Positions 7,403 to 16,005 of a stretch of DNA of 30,724 nucleotides are shown here, piece after piece. Location: positions 1,514 through 32,237 of the forward strand of contig JAQVJB010000006.1 in assembly GCA_028695395.1 (NCBI GenBank), written 5' to 3'. Within the stretch, counting starts at the first letter, position 1; each line of letters starts with the position of its first letter. The translations under genes were made by a program, and so were the position numbers. Below the pieces are notes generated by a model that ran no database searches, was not told the DNA's origin, and saw nothing but the letters and a program-made list of their open reading frames with translations. The DNA is from Actinomycetota bacterium. GTDB lineage: Bacteria; Actinomycetota; Humimicrobiia; Humimicrobiales; Humimicrobiaceae.

Positions 7403-7814
7403 TAAATACGAAAACGGCAATATTAGCATAATGGTGCTTATATTCATGATTATTTTATGTATTTTCATGCTAGTCATTTTTGATTTTTCAAATATTTTTA
7501 TTAAAAGAGAAAAAACAGAAAATATTGCTGAAATGCTCTCACTGGCTGTCTCCCAGGAACTTTTATGCTTGAAAAATAATAATATTGATATTTCAGATAT
7601 TCTGGGTAATGAATATGAAAATATAAAAGACTATGAAATAAATATACAGATTGATTATGATGAAGTAATTGTTACGGCAAAGACGCCTCTTAATCTTGTT
7701 TTAGTTAATAAATTACTGAAGAAAAACAGCATTTCTTCCACTTCTGTTTCAAAAATTATTTATCCTTGGAGCATGGATTTTAGTTTTTGTAAAAGATATA
7801 AATTTAATTTTTAA
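7380..7814 (+). CDS. TadG/TadE-like pilus-associated membrane protein
   Basis: 144 residues with one N-terminal membrane helix (about 16-36) preceded by ENGNISI and followed by KREKTENIAEMLSLAVSQELL. This layout matches the short TadE/TadG-like proteins at the end of tad clusters, including the Rv3654c type of Actinomycetota, where the GxaT/S motif and a later A-D-L-A-A-like helix recur. The motif is degenerate here (GNIS), so cleavage by the prepilin peptidase is uncertain. The start is GTG at 7380, inside tadE, preceded by a GGATGGAG ribosome site. Family assignment rests on topology and position more than on sequence identity. Confidence 0.65.
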   Translation: MAIKPNLNKYENGNISIMVLIFMIILCIFMLVIFDFSNIFIKREKTENIAEMLSLAVSQELLCLKNNNIDISDILGNEYENIKDYEINIQIDYDEVIVTAKTPLNLVLVNKLLKKNSISSTSVSKIIYPWSMDFSFCKRYKFNF

Positions 7815-7836
7815 AATATTTAAAAAAGGAGAAGCA

Positions 7837-8238
7837 ATGAATAGTTTAAATCAATTTATCTTACTTGGTAATCTTTCAAGAGACCCTGAAATAAAATATA
7901 CAAGTGAAGGTCTTGCGATTACTGATTTACGAGTAGCTGTAAATAAAAGATGGAGAGATAAAGATGGGAATGAAAATGAAAGTGTTGATTTTTTTAATGT
8001 AACTGCCTGGAACCGACTTGCAGAAAATAGCGCTAATAATCTTAAAAAAGGAAACAGGGTAATTATAAGCGGCCGCCTTAATCATAGAAGTTTTGATACA
8101 AAAGACGGCAGAAAAATAAATATAATGAATCTTGTTGCTGATGTGGTTGCACCCAGTCTTGAATTTTCATCAATAGATTCAAATAATGAAAAAAATGCAG
8201 AACCGGAATCTGTAAATTCCATAGTCCAGCCTGATTAA
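7837..8238 (+). CDS. ssb: Single-stranded DNA-binding protein, tail-less
   Basis: 133 residues. The OB fold (about 1-105) is well conserved: NQFILLGNLSRDPEIKYTSEG, VDFFNVTAWNRLAENSANNLKKGNRVIISGRL. The C-terminal tail is short and ends in SIVQPD. The usual acidic tip (DDDIPF), which recruits replication and repair partners, is missing. That resembles competence-type SsbB of Bacillus rather than the essential SSB, and a housekeeping ssb is likely elsewhere in the genome, as it is not beside rpsF/rpsR here. A Shine-Dalgarno AAAGGAGAAG precedes the ATG. It follows the pilus genes by 22 bp and may be co-transcribed with them. Confidence 0.9.
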   Translation: MNSLNQFILLGNLSRDPEIKYTSEGLAITDLRVAVNKRWRDKDGNENESVDFFNVTAWNRLAENSANNLKKGNRVIISGRLNHRSFDTKDGRKINIMNLVADVVAPSLEFSSIDSNNEKNAEPESVNSIVQPD

Positions 8239-8308
8239 GTTATTGATATTTGATGATTATATAACTAATATAACCTTATTCAGTTTTTTGAATATAAAAA
8301 GGAAGGCT

Positions 8309-9250
8309 GTGTTGGAATTAAGAAAATCAGATTATGAGACATATGATTATAGAGAGTTCTGGCAGGATAATAAAAGACAGTATGAAGATTATTCTGAAAG
8401 ATTAGCTATTAGGAAACTGCTTAAAGATTTTACAAAAAAGGGCACAATTGCTGATGTCGGTTGTGGCTTTGGAAGATTATTTAATGAATACAATGATTTT
8501 GAACAAGTCATAATGATGGATTATTCAGTAAATAATCTAAAAAATACAATAAATTCTATCAAAGACTTTTACCTGGAAAACGCTTCTGCTCATAAGCCGG
8601 CAAATATTTATTTTATTGCGGCAGATGCTGAAAATATTCCTTTAAAAAATGAAAAAATGGATATGATAATATCTGTAAGATTAATGCATCACCTTAATCA
8701 CATTGAAAAATTTATTAATGAAATTTCAAGAGTATTAAAACAAAGGAGTGTTTTTATACTGGAATTTGCAAATAAGAAAAATCTTAAAAATATCCTGAAA
8801 TTTACTTTCGGCAGGACAAAGCAATCTCCTTTTTCCCCGGAACCTTTATATATAGGTGATACTATCAGGAATTATCATCCTAAAGAGATATTGAAAGAAA
8901 TTAAGAAAAATGATCTATATTTAAAAAAAATAATAAGTGTCTCTAACTTTAGAGCTGATTTTTTAAAAACCAAGATAAAAACCAGCATATTGAAAAATGC
9001 TGAAAATGCTGCACAAAATATTTTTTCATTTCTTAAACTCGGACCAAGCATATTTATAAAAGCATTCAGGGAAAAAGAACATAATACTGTTCCAGAATCC
9101 GGCTTTTCTGAGTTGCCTGAATTAATAATGTGCCCTTCCTGCAGAGATGATAAATCATTGCTTCAATTTAATGAGAGTGAGATAATCTGCAGCAAATGCA
9201 CTAAAAGATTTAAAATCATAGACGGCATATATGATTTGCGCATCAAGTAA
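8309..9250 (+). CDS. SAM-dependent methyltransferase with C-terminal Trm112-like zinc ribbon
   Basis: Class I methyltransferase. Motif I is ADVGCGFGR, followed by DYSVNNL, AADAENIPLKNEKMDMIISVRLMHHL (methyltransferase 11 type) and a Rossmann core. The last about 45 residues carry MCPSC and CSKC pairs followed by FKIIDGIYDL, a Trm112p-like zinc ribbon. A frame opening exists from a TTG at 8243, but no ribosome site is there. GGAAGG at 8301-8306 favours GTG 8309 or the adjacent TTG 8312, giving about 313 residues. The substrate is unknown; zinc-ribbon methyltransferases of this layout act on varied small molecules and lipids. It follows ssb closely and precedes the rex promoter. Confidence 0.75.
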   Translation: MLELRKSDYETYDYREFWQDNKRQYEDYSERLAIRKLLKDFTKKGTIADVGCGFGRLFNEYNDFEQVIMMDYSVNNLKNTINSIKDFYLENASAHKPANIYFIAADAENIPLKNEKMDMIISVRLMHHLNHIEKFINEISRVLKQRSVFILEFANKKNLKNILKFTFGRTKQSPFSPEPLYIGDTIRNYHPKEILKEIKKNDLYLKKIISVSNFRADFLKTKIKTSILKNAENAAQNIFSFLKLGPSIFIKAFREKEHNTVPESGFSELPELIMCPSCRDDKSLLQFNESEIICSKCTKRFKIIDGIYDLRIK

Positions 9251-9278
9251 AGAATTAAAATATTTTCATAATATTAAC

Positions 9279-9307
9279 TTGATATTTTGTTACAAGAGTG
9301 ATACAAA
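9279..9307 (+). promoter_or_regulatory. Probable rex promoter with Rex-box-like element in the spacer
   Basis: TTGATA (9279-9284), 17 bases, TACAAA (9302-9307). Inside it lies TTGTTAC (9287-9293), six bases, GATACAA (9300-9306), an imperfect inverted repeat ending in TTGT and ACAA like the Rex box. The published Rex consensus is TTGTGA-N6-TCACAA at 18 bp, while this one spans 20 bp, so autoregulation is suggestive only. Confidence 0.4.
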
Positions 9308-9358
9308 CTATATGATTGCACTTTATATGTTTTTTTATTATTTCATCAAGGTAAAAAT

Positions 9359-9997
9359 ATGAATAATCTTATTTTTTCCGAAGGAGTCATCCAAAGGATT
9401 TCACAGTACCTCAGATTTCTTGTCGAGCTTAAAGACCTTGGCAAAAGGACTGTTACTTCCAGCGATATTAGTGATAACACAAGAATAAATAGCGCTGAAG
9501 TCAGGAGGGATTTGATAAATCTGGGAATCAAAGGAAAGCGTGGTGTGGGGTTTGACATTGACAGCCTTATAAATAATTTTAATCAGCTGCTTGGACACGA
9601 TGCAAATGTAAAAATAATACTTGTCGGTGCAGGCAATCTAGGAAAAGCAATTCTTAATTATCAAGTTTTAAAAAAATTCGGCTTTGATATAGAGTATGTT
9701 TTTGATAATAATGAGAAGATAATTGGCAAGAGACTGTCTGAAAAAGAAGTCATAGACATTAAATCCCTGCCAGAAATCATCTCTGAGAAAAATATAAGGG
9801 TTGCAATTCTGGCTGTAAGCCAAAGTTCTGCCCAAAAAGCAACTGATTTATTGGTCAAATCGGGCATAAAAGTAATAATTAATTATACTTCTGTCCCCAT
9901 AGAGGCACCTCCTCATGTTAATATCCAGACAAATGATCCAATAGAAAAGCTTTTGCATACTTTATATTACCTCTCCAATACCGGACAGACATTTTAA
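9359..9997 (+). CDS. rex: Redox-sensing transcriptional repressor Rex
   Basis: 212 residues, the usual Rex length. The N-terminal winged helix has VIQRISQYLRFLVEL and NTRINSAEVRRDLINLG, the DNA-reading part. The Rossmann domain begins IILVGAGNLG at 86-95 and binds NADH/NAD+. The C-terminal swapped helix ends the protein. Rex senses the NADH/NAD+ ratio and represses fermentative and respiratory genes when NAD+ is high, which suits an anaerobe. There is a promoter with a Rex-box-like element directly upstream. The ATG has only a weak AAGG ribosome site. Confidence 0.95.
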   Translation: MNNLIFSEGVIQRISQYLRFLVELKDLGKRTVTSSDISDNTRINSAEVRRDLINLGIKGKRGVGFDIDSLINNFNQLLGHDANVKIILVGAGNLGKAILNYQVLKKFGFDIEYVFDNNEKIIGKRLSEKEVIDIKSLPEIISEKNIRVAILAVSQSSAQKATDLLVKSGIKVIINYTSVPIEAPPHVNIQTNDPIEKLLHTLYYLSNTGQTF

Positions 9998-10042
9998 CAA
10001 TTTTGCTCTTACAATGAACATATTTAAAAGGGAGTAGTAAAA

Positions 10043-10921
10043 ATGAGAAAAGCAAGAGGCTGCTTTATTTTTTTCATAATAATAATAATCATAGCCGCAA
10101 TTTTTATATTTTATTTTATTGGAAAAAACGATAGGAAGATTGCCGCTAATGATTCAGCAAAAATTGAATACAGCGAAGAACTTGCATCTTATAAAGATAA
10201 TGGTGTTGACTATCTTTTTCTTGGAATAGATGAAAGAGAGGATGAAAACCAATTTGAAGGCAGAACAGATACCATAATAATACTGCATATCGGAAACAAT
10301 GGTAAAAACGCTCTTATATCCGTACCCCGTGATACCAAAGTCGAACTTGAAGGTTATGGTACCAATAAAATAAATGCCGCCTATGTTTATGGCGGAACCA
10401 ATATGGTTGTTAATGAAATTTATAAACTGACGGATATAAAAATAGATAAAGTCATGCTGGCTAATTTTTCTGCATTCATAAAGCTTGTAGACGCTCTGGG
10501 AGGAGTCACTATTACCGTAATCGAACCTCTTCATGACGATAAATCAGGTTCTGATTTTGATCCTGGAACTTATACTTTTGCAGGGGAGCAGGCGCTTGCC
10601 TTTTCAAGATGCAGAGCTACTGCAAAAGGAGATTTTGACAGGATGGACAGACAGAAATATCTTCTTTCGGAATTGTTTAAACAAAAAGCAAATTTTTCAG
10701 CAATCCCTAAGATTCCTGAATTATTGAAGATACTAAATGAAGATACAAGGTCTAATTTTAAGACATTTGATTTTATTAAAGTTGCACTGAAACTAATGAC
10801 TAACAGGGATGACTTTATAATGCTTACTTTGCCGGGAGAGTCAAAGACGATAGACAATATAAGTTATGTAATCGTTGAGCCGGATGAGGCAAAAAGATTT
10901 TTAAATGAAAATTTAGGATAA
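10043..10921 (+). CDS. LytR-CpsA-Psr (LCP) family wall polymer ligase
   Basis: 292 residues. One N-terminal membrane anchor (about 7-26) is followed by an extracellular LCP domain. DYLFLGIDERED starts the domain, then GRTDTIIILHI, LISVPRDTKVEL with the conserved Arg, YGTNKINAAYVYGG, LANFSAFIKLVDALGGV and ALAFSRCRATAKGDFDRMDRQ with the second conserved Arg cluster. LCP enzymes transfer glycopolymers from undecaprenyl carriers onto peptidoglycan or proteins, supporting a Gram-positive type wall. The Shine-Dalgarno AAAAGGGAG precedes the ATG. No C-terminal LytR extension is present. Confidence 0.9.
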   Translation: MRKARGCFIFFIIIIIIAAIFIFYFIGKNDRKIAANDSAKIEYSEELASYKDNGVDYLFLGIDEREDENQFEGRTDTIIILHIGNNGKNALISVPRDTKVELEGYGTNKINAAYVYGGTNMVVNEIYKLTDIKIDKVMLANFSAFIKLVDALGGVTITVIEPLHDDKSGSDFDPGTYTFAGEQALAFSRCRATAKGDFDRMDRQKYLLSELFKQKANFSAIPKIPELLKILNEDTRSNFKTFDFIKVALKLMTNRDDFIMLTLPGESKTIDNISYVIVEPDEAKRFLNENLG

Positions 10922-10948
10922 ATCGCAATTGAAATATTCAAGCGATTT
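10920..10948 (+). terminator. Possible hairpin overlapping the LCP stop codon
   Basis: AAATCGC and TTGAA (from 10920) pair with TTCAA and GCGATTT (to about 10948), leaving a two-base bulge. The following bases are A/T mixed, not a U-run, so terminator function is uncertain. Confidence 0.3.
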
Positions 10949-11036
10949 AGATTATTATTAATATATAGCTGTATTGGAAAATATAATTCAGCTGTAAGAT
11001 AAAAATATTTTAATTATTTTACTAAATGAGGATAGA

Positions 11037-11354
11037 GTGCAATCTGAATTTAAATTAAAAATAGCAAATCTTTCTTTTTTGTCTGATACAAATAAATTTT
11101 TACTTCAGGTTTCCCAAAAAGACCCTGTCTTATCAGAGTTGATAACAGCAAAAATCCCTAAAAAAGATATTTTCTGGCTGGGTGAATTAAAGAGCTGGGA
11201 AATAAACAATAAATGGATAATAGAAGTTGCAGATATTTGCATAGAAGCATATGACCAGGTATTTTTTGATCATGGTGACGAGTTTCTTCTTGATTTGAAA
11301 GAGGAAAGTTCTTATAAGGAGTTTAAAAAAAGAGTTTTTAATAATAATTTGTAA
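11037..11354 (+). CDS. Conserved-looking small protein of unknown function upstream of purB
   Basis: 105 residues, soluble, no membrane segment. I do not recognise a family. It has a regular pattern of charged and hydrophobic residues and a W-x-G-E-L-K-S-W-x-x-x-x-K-W segment (about 42-55) followed by a helix and an acidic stretch (FFDHGDEFLLDLKEE). The tryptophan spacing faintly recalls small RNA/DNA-binding modules that end in W-x-I, but this is not enough to assign one. The start is GTG at 11037, preceded by GAGGATAGAG. It lies 26 bp before purB and is probably co-transcribed with it, possibly as first gene of the purine operon. Reading-frame quality and spacing support a real gene. Confidence 0.55.
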   Translation: MQSEFKLKIANLSFLSDTNKFLLQVSQKDPVLSELITAKIPKKDIFWLGELKSWEINNKWIIEVADICIEAYDQVFFDHGDEFLLDLKEESSYKEFKKRVFNNNL

Positions 11355-11380
11355 TATTTTTAATAAATCAAGGAGAAAAA

Positions 11381-12676
11381 ATGATATCCAGGTATACCTT
11401 AAAAGAGATGGGTGAGGTCTGGTCTGAAGAAAATAAATATTCAAAGTGGATCCAGATTGAAAAAGCAGTAGCTCTTACCCAGGCGGAGCTTGGCATCATT
11501 CCAAAGAAAGCAGCTAAGGAAATAAATGAAAAAGCTGATTTTAAACTTCAGGAAATTCTGGCAATAGAAGAAAAGACAAATCATGATGTGATTGCATTTC
11601 TCACAAATGCCGGTTCTTACATCGGAGAATCTTCCAAATATCTTCATTATGGATTAACATCCTCTGACGTCGGTGACACAGCTTTATCTTTGCAGATAGT
11701 CGATGCTTTCAATATCATTGAAAAAAAAGTATCCGCATTTATCGGGATTCTTAAAGAGAAGGCAGAAAAATATAAATATACCATAATGGTAGGCAGGACT
11801 CATGGTATCCATGCAGAACCTATGACTTTCGGTTTGAAATTTGCCGTATGGGCTTTTGAGATGCAGAGAAATTATTTAAGGCTTAATACCGCAAAAGAAA
11901 ACATAAGATACGGAAAGATAAGCGGAGCAGTCGGCACTTATGCAAACACATCTCCTGAAGTAGAAAGAAAAGTTTGCGAAAAACTTGATTTAAAAAATTC
12001 ACCTGCATCAACTCAGATATTGCAAAGGGACAGGCATGCGGAAGTAGTAAGTGCACTTGCAATAACCGGAGGAACCATAGAAAAAATAGCCCTTGAAATA
12101 AGAAATCTTCAAAGGACAGATGTCAAGGAAGTTGAAGAGCCTTTTACTTCCGGGCAAAAAGGTTCCTCAGCAATGCCCCATAAGAAAAACCCTATTTTAT
12201 GTGAAAGAATTTGCGGGCTTGCAAGAGTCTTAAGAAGTAATGCGGTAACAGGCTTTGAGAACATGTCATTGTGGCATGAAAGAGATATCTCTCATTCTTC
12301 AGCAGAAAGAGTAATCCTGCCTGACGGCTTTATAATACTTGACTATATACTTGAAAAGGCATCATTCATTCTTCATAATTTAATAGTTCTGGATAAGAAT
12401 ATGGAGAAAAACCTGATGAAATATGGCGGAATAATATTTTCGCAAAGGATATTGCTTGAATTAATAAATAAGGGCATGCTAAGGGAAGACGCTTACTCGC
12501 TTGTCCAGGGAGCAGCTCTCAAGGCATGGGAAGAAGAAGGGAGTTTTCTGGAAAATCTTCTCGCAGAAAAAAAGATAACAGATATCATCAGCAAAAACGA
12601 TATAAAGAAAATGTTTGATGTAACTTATCATTTAAAGCATGTTGATACCATAATTAACAGACTTAAAGATATTTGA
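11381..12676 (+). CDS. purB: Adenylosuccinate lyase
   Basis: 431 residues. It cleaves SAICAR to AICAR plus fumarate and adenylosuccinate to AMP plus fumarate, so it serves both late IMP synthesis and AMP formation. Fumarase-superfamily signatures: HYGLTSSDVGDTA, GRTHGIHAEPMTFGLKFAVW with the conserved His, and the catalytic flexible loop GSSAMPHKKNP at 261-271. AAGGAG before the ATG is a good ribosome site. It heads a purB-S-Q-L-F-M-N-H run, in which purC, which usually follows purB in Bacillus-type operons, is missing. Confidence 0.96.
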   Translation: MISRYTLKEMGEVWSEENKYSKWIQIEKAVALTQAELGIIPKKAAKEINEKADFKLQEILAIEEKTNHDVIAFLTNAGSYIGESSKYLHYGLTSSDVGDTALSLQIVDAFNIIEKKVSAFIGILKEKAEKYKYTIMVGRTHGIHAEPMTFGLKFAVWAFEMQRNYLRLNTAKENIRYGKISGAVGTYANTSPEVERKVCEKLDLKNSPASTQILQRDRHAEVVSALAITGGTIEKIALEIRNLQRTDVKEVEEPFTSGQKGSSAMPHKKNPILCERICGLARVLRSNAVTGFENMSLWHERDISHSSAERVILPDGFIILDYILEKASFILHNLIVLDKNMEKNLMKYGGIIFSQRILLELINKGMLREDAYSLVQGAALKAWEEEGSFLENLLAEKKITDIISKNDIKKMFDVTYHLKHVDTIINRLKDI

Positions 12677-12724
12677 TTTTAAAAAAATAAAGTAAATTCC
12701 GGTAAAAGGATAGGTAAATTTATT

Positions 12725-12979
12725 ATGCTAAAAGTAAATGTATATGTGACTCTTAAAAAAGAGATACTTGACGCACAGGGGCTTGTAATCAGGAAAGCGA
12801 TAAAACAGATAGGTTATGAGAACGTAAATGAAGTGCGTTTTGGGAAATTTATACAACTTGAGATTGATGATAAAAATAAAAGTGAAGAAGAGATAAAAAA
12901 AGAAATAGATTATCTTAGCGACAAGCTTCTTTCTAATCCAAATATTGAAAATTATAGGTTTGAAATGGTGGGAAAATAA
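12725..12979 (+). CDS. purS: Phosphoribosylformylglycinamidine synthase subunit PurS
   Basis: 84 residues, standard PurS length. Alpha-beta fold with LKVNVYVTLKKEILDAQGLVIRKAI and the GYENVNEVRFGKFIQLEID region. PurS bridges PurQ and small-type PurL in the FGAM synthase complex, so its presence predicts the small PurL found downstream. The stop codon overlaps the purQ start by one base (TAATG). Confidence 0.95.
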   Translation: MLKVNVYVTLKKEILDAQGLVIRKAIKQIGYENVNEVRFGKFIQLEIDDKNKSEEEIKKEIDYLSDKLLSNPNIENYRFEMVGK

Positions 12980-13686
12980 TGTCTTTTGATAAAAAACCGT
13001 ATTTTGGTATTCTTGTTTTTCCGGGGACAAATTGTGAAACTGACTGCTTTCATGTTCTAAAAAATATTCTAGGAGCCAGGTGTAAGTATGTATGGCATAA
13101 AGAAAGCCAGGTTGAAGATATAAATGCTATTGTCATTCCCGGTGGTTTTTCTTATGGAGATTACCTTAGAAGCGGAGCAGTAGCTAAATTCTCTCCCATA
13201 ATGTCTTTTGTAAGAAAGTTTGCATCAAAAGGAGGGCTTGTTATCGGCATATGTAATGGATTCCAGATACTGCTTGAGGAAAGTCTTTTACCTGGTGCAA
13301 TGCTTAGAAACAATACATTAAAATTTATATGCAGATATTCTCATTTAAAAGTTACGGATACCGACAACCCTTTTACCTCTGGATATAAAAGCGGAGAGAT
13401 AATCAGAATGCCGATAAGACATAATGAGGGCAATTATTATATTGACGACAATGGTTTGCTTGAGATAAAAGAGAATAATCAGGTTATTTTAAAATATTGT
13501 GATTCAAGCGGTAAAGAAGACGCTTCCTCTAATCCAAATGGCTCAATCGAAAATATTGCAGGCATTTGCAATAAAAAAAGAAATATCTTCGGACTTATGC
13601 CTCACCCGGAAGCTTGCTGCGAAAAAATTCTTGGTTCCGATGACGGCAAAACTATTTTTGAATCCATGGTCAATAATATTATATGA
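12979..13686 (+). CDS. purQ: Phosphoribosylformylglycinamidine synthase glutaminase subunit PurQ
   Basis: 235 residues, class I glutamine amidotransferase that passes ammonia to PurL. Nucleophile Cys92 sits in GICNGFQ; His209 and Glu211 in MPHPEA complete the triad. FPGTNCETD, near the N-terminus, is the PurQ start pattern. It overlaps purS by one base, so coupling is likely. Length and active site are intact. Confidence 0.96.
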   Translation: MSFDKKPYFGILVFPGTNCETDCFHVLKNILGARCKYVWHKESQVEDINAIVIPGGFSYGDYLRSGAVAKFSPIMSFVRKFASKGGLVIGICNGFQILLEESLLPGAMLRNNTLKFICRYSHLKVTDTDNPFTSGYKSGEIIRMPIRHNEGNYYIDDNGLLEIKENNQVILKYCDSSGKEDASSNPNGSIENIAGICNKKRNIFGLMPHPEACCEKILGSDDGKTIFESMVNNII

Positions 13687-13747
13687 TTTAGGGACTGCTG
13701 GATTCCAATATATTATAATTAATTATATTTAGTGACAGGTGGAATTA

Positions 13748-15982
13748 ATGCTTGATGTTGAAAAAGAATACATAAAACTTGGACTTAAGGAAAATGAATT
13801 TGAAAAAATAAAAGGATTTCTTAAAAGAAATCCAAATTATCTTGAATTGAGCATTTATTCTGTAATGTGGTCAGAACATTGCAGTTATAAAAGCTCAAGA
13901 CCATTACTTAAAAATTTTAAGACTACAGGTACTTATGTCTTGCAGGGTCCGGGAGAAAATGCAGGAATTCTGGACATAGGAGATAATCAGGCTATTGTAT
14001 TTAAGATGGAATCGCATAACCATCCCTCTGCAGTCGAACCGTACCAGGGAGCGGCAACAGGGATAGGAGGGATAATAAGAGATATTTTTGCAATGGGCGC
14101 ACGGCCTATTTGCAGCCTGAATTCATTAAGGTTTGGGAAAATAGAGTCTTCGCAGCACCAGAAATATCTTTTTGAAATGGTAGTAAAAGGTATAGGGGAT
14201 TATGGAAACTGCATGGGTATTCCGACGATAGGCGGCGAAGTGTATTTCGATAAAACATATGAAGGCAACTGTCTTGTAAATGCCATGAGCGTAGGTATTG
14301 CACAGCAAGACAGACTCATGAAGTCAAAAGCTTTTGGAACGGGCAATCAACTTGTTCTTATGGGCTCAAGCACAGGAAGAGACGGCATACACGGTGCTAC
14401 ATTTGCGTCTGATGAGCTTAATGAAAAATCGGAAGCAAGAAGACCCTCTGTTCAAGTAGGAGATCCGTTTATGGAAAAGGTTTTACTGGAAGTATGTCTT
14501 GAATTAATTGAAAAAAAATTAATACTCGGGCTTCAGGATATGGGGGCTGCAGGCATAACCAGTTCTTCTGTAGAAATGGCAAGCAAAGGAAACGTAGGAC
14601 TGGATATAGATGTCGCCAAAGTTCCGTTAAGAGAGCCAAGCATGGTCCCTTATGAAATTATGATATCAGAATCTCAGGAAAGAATGCTAGCACTTATTGA
14701 ACCTTCAAAATTTGCTGAAATAAAGAATATTTGCAATGAATGGAATATAAACTGCGAAGCAATAGGAACAGTAACAGATAATGGATTGTACAGAATATTT
14801 AAAGGAAGGGAACTTCTCGGAGAAATTCCGGTCAAGACTTTAACAGATGAAGCTCCTGTATATCATCATGAATATGAGAAACCTAAATATCTTCAGAACA
14901 TATCTGATGACATACTGCAGGAAGAAGATTATAAAAAAATAGAAAAAAAGTATTCGCATAATGAAATATTTAAAAGAATGATTGCTTCTCCCAACATCTG
15001 CAGTAAAAAATGGGTATGGGAACAATATGATCATATGGTACAGACAAATACAGCAGTTCTTCCGGGACATGATTCTTCGGTAATAAGAATAAAAAACACA
15101 AAAAAAGCTATTGCTTTTTCTTGTGACGGTAATGGAAGATATTGTTATCTGGATCCTTTCAGAGGTGCATTGATCGCTGTTGCTGAGACTTCCCGTAATC
15201 TTGCATGCAGCGGTGCTTTACCAATCGGGCTTACGGACTGCCTTAACTTTGGCATGCCTGAAAAACCCGGTATTTTCTGGCAGTTTAAAAATGCAATTGA
15301 TGGGATAATCAATGCATGTGAAACCCTTGATATTCCGGTTATAAGTGGAAACGTGAGTTTTTATAATGAAAGTTTTGGGAAAGCAATTCATCCTACTCCG
15401 GTAATTGCAACAGCAGGCCTTATAAAAGATGTAGATAAAATAATTGATTCTGCTTTCAAGGATGAAAATGACGATATTGTGCTTATTGGAAGAAAAATAA
15501 ATAATGAATCTGTAAATGACAATATGGGAGGTAGTGAATTTCTTGAAGTGTTTTTTGAAAAAGTTTCAGGTAAATGCCCTGACATAGATATAGAATACGA
15601 AAAAAGACTTCAAAGATTATGTCTTGATCTTATTGATGGAAGATTTATAAAATCAGCCCATGATGTTTCATCAGGAGGCCTGGCAGTGACAATTGCAGAA
15701 AGTTGTATTTATGGAAAAATGGGTGCTGAGATTAACGCATCACTTTTAGGGAATAATTTTCTTAAAACTTTTTATTCAGAACCACAGTCCCAGATACTTA
15801 TTTCATGCCAGCCTGAAAATTTAGAAAAAATTGAAAAATATTGTATTGAAGCAAAAATACCTTTTGAGAAAATAGGAAAAGTCAAAGGTACTTTTATAAG
15901 CATTAATTCTGAAATAAAAATTGGGATCAGTGAAATTACAAAAATATTTGATAATAATATTGAAAAAATAATGACGCATTGA
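13748..15982 (+). CDS. purL: Phosphoribosylformylglycinamidine synthase subunit PurL (small type)
   Basis: 744 residues, the ATP-dependent FGAM-forming subunit that works with PurS and PurQ. Visible motifs: MWSEHCSYKSSRPLL, the FKMESHNHPSAVEPYQGAATG nucleotide and metal region, GGIIRDIFAMGARP, and a second AIRS-like half containing SCDGNGRYCYLDPFRGA and ISGNVSFYNE. A GTG at 13739 is in frame, but AGGTGGA overlapping it is the right distance from ATG 13748, which is preferred. The 61-bp gap after purQ holds no obvious hairpin. Confidence 0.96.
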   Translation: MLDVEKEYIKLGLKENEFEKIKGFLKRNPNYLELSIYSVMWSEHCSYKSSRPLLKNFKTTGTYVLQGPGENAGILDIGDNQAIVFKMESHNHPSAVEPYQGAATGIGGIIRDIFAMGARPICSLNSLRFGKIESSQHQKYLFEMVVKGIGDYGNCMGIPTIGGEVYFDKTYEGNCLVNAMSVGIAQQDRLMKSKAFGTGNQLVLMGSSTGRDGIHGATFASDELNEKSEARRPSVQVGDPFMEKVLLEVCLELIEKKLILGLQDMGAAGITSSSVEMASKGNVGLDIDVAKVPLREPSMVPYEIMISESQERMLALIEPSKFAEIKNICNEWNINCEAIGTVTDNGLYRIFKGRELLGEIPVKTLTDEAPVYHHEYEKPKYLQNISDDILQEEDYKKIEKKYSHNEIFKRMIASPNICSKKWVWEQYDHMVQTNTAVLPGHDSSVIRIKNTKKAIAFSCDGNGRYCYLDPFRGALIAVAETSRNLACSGALPIGLTDCLNFGMPEKPGIFWQFKNAIDGIINACETLDIPVISGNVSFYNESFGKAIHPTPVIATAGLIKDVDKIIDSAFKDENDDIVLIGRKINNESVNDNMGGSEFLEVFFEKVSGKCPDIDIEYEKRLQRLCLDLIDGRFIKSAHDVSSGGLAVTIAESCIYGKMGAEINASLLGNNFLKTFYSEPQSQILISCQPENLEKIEKYCIEAKIPFEKIGKVKGTFISINSEIKIGISEITKIFDNNIEKIMTH

Positions 15983-16005
15983 TTTTTTAAGGACAAAAAG
16001 AGTAT

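Noticed and set aside
8243..8308. Upstream TTG start for the zinc-ribbon methyltransferase
   Set aside because: No ribosome site at 8243, while GGAAGG precedes the later starts; it remains possible but is less likely.
10154..10534. 126-codon minus-strand frame inside the LCP gene
   Set aside because: Shadow frame of a conserved gene; the composition reflects the opposite strand.
10922..11036. Purine riboswitch or PurR box before the purine operon
   Set aside because: The 115-bp gap contains only weak AT inverted repeats and no purine-aptamer core that I could recognise.
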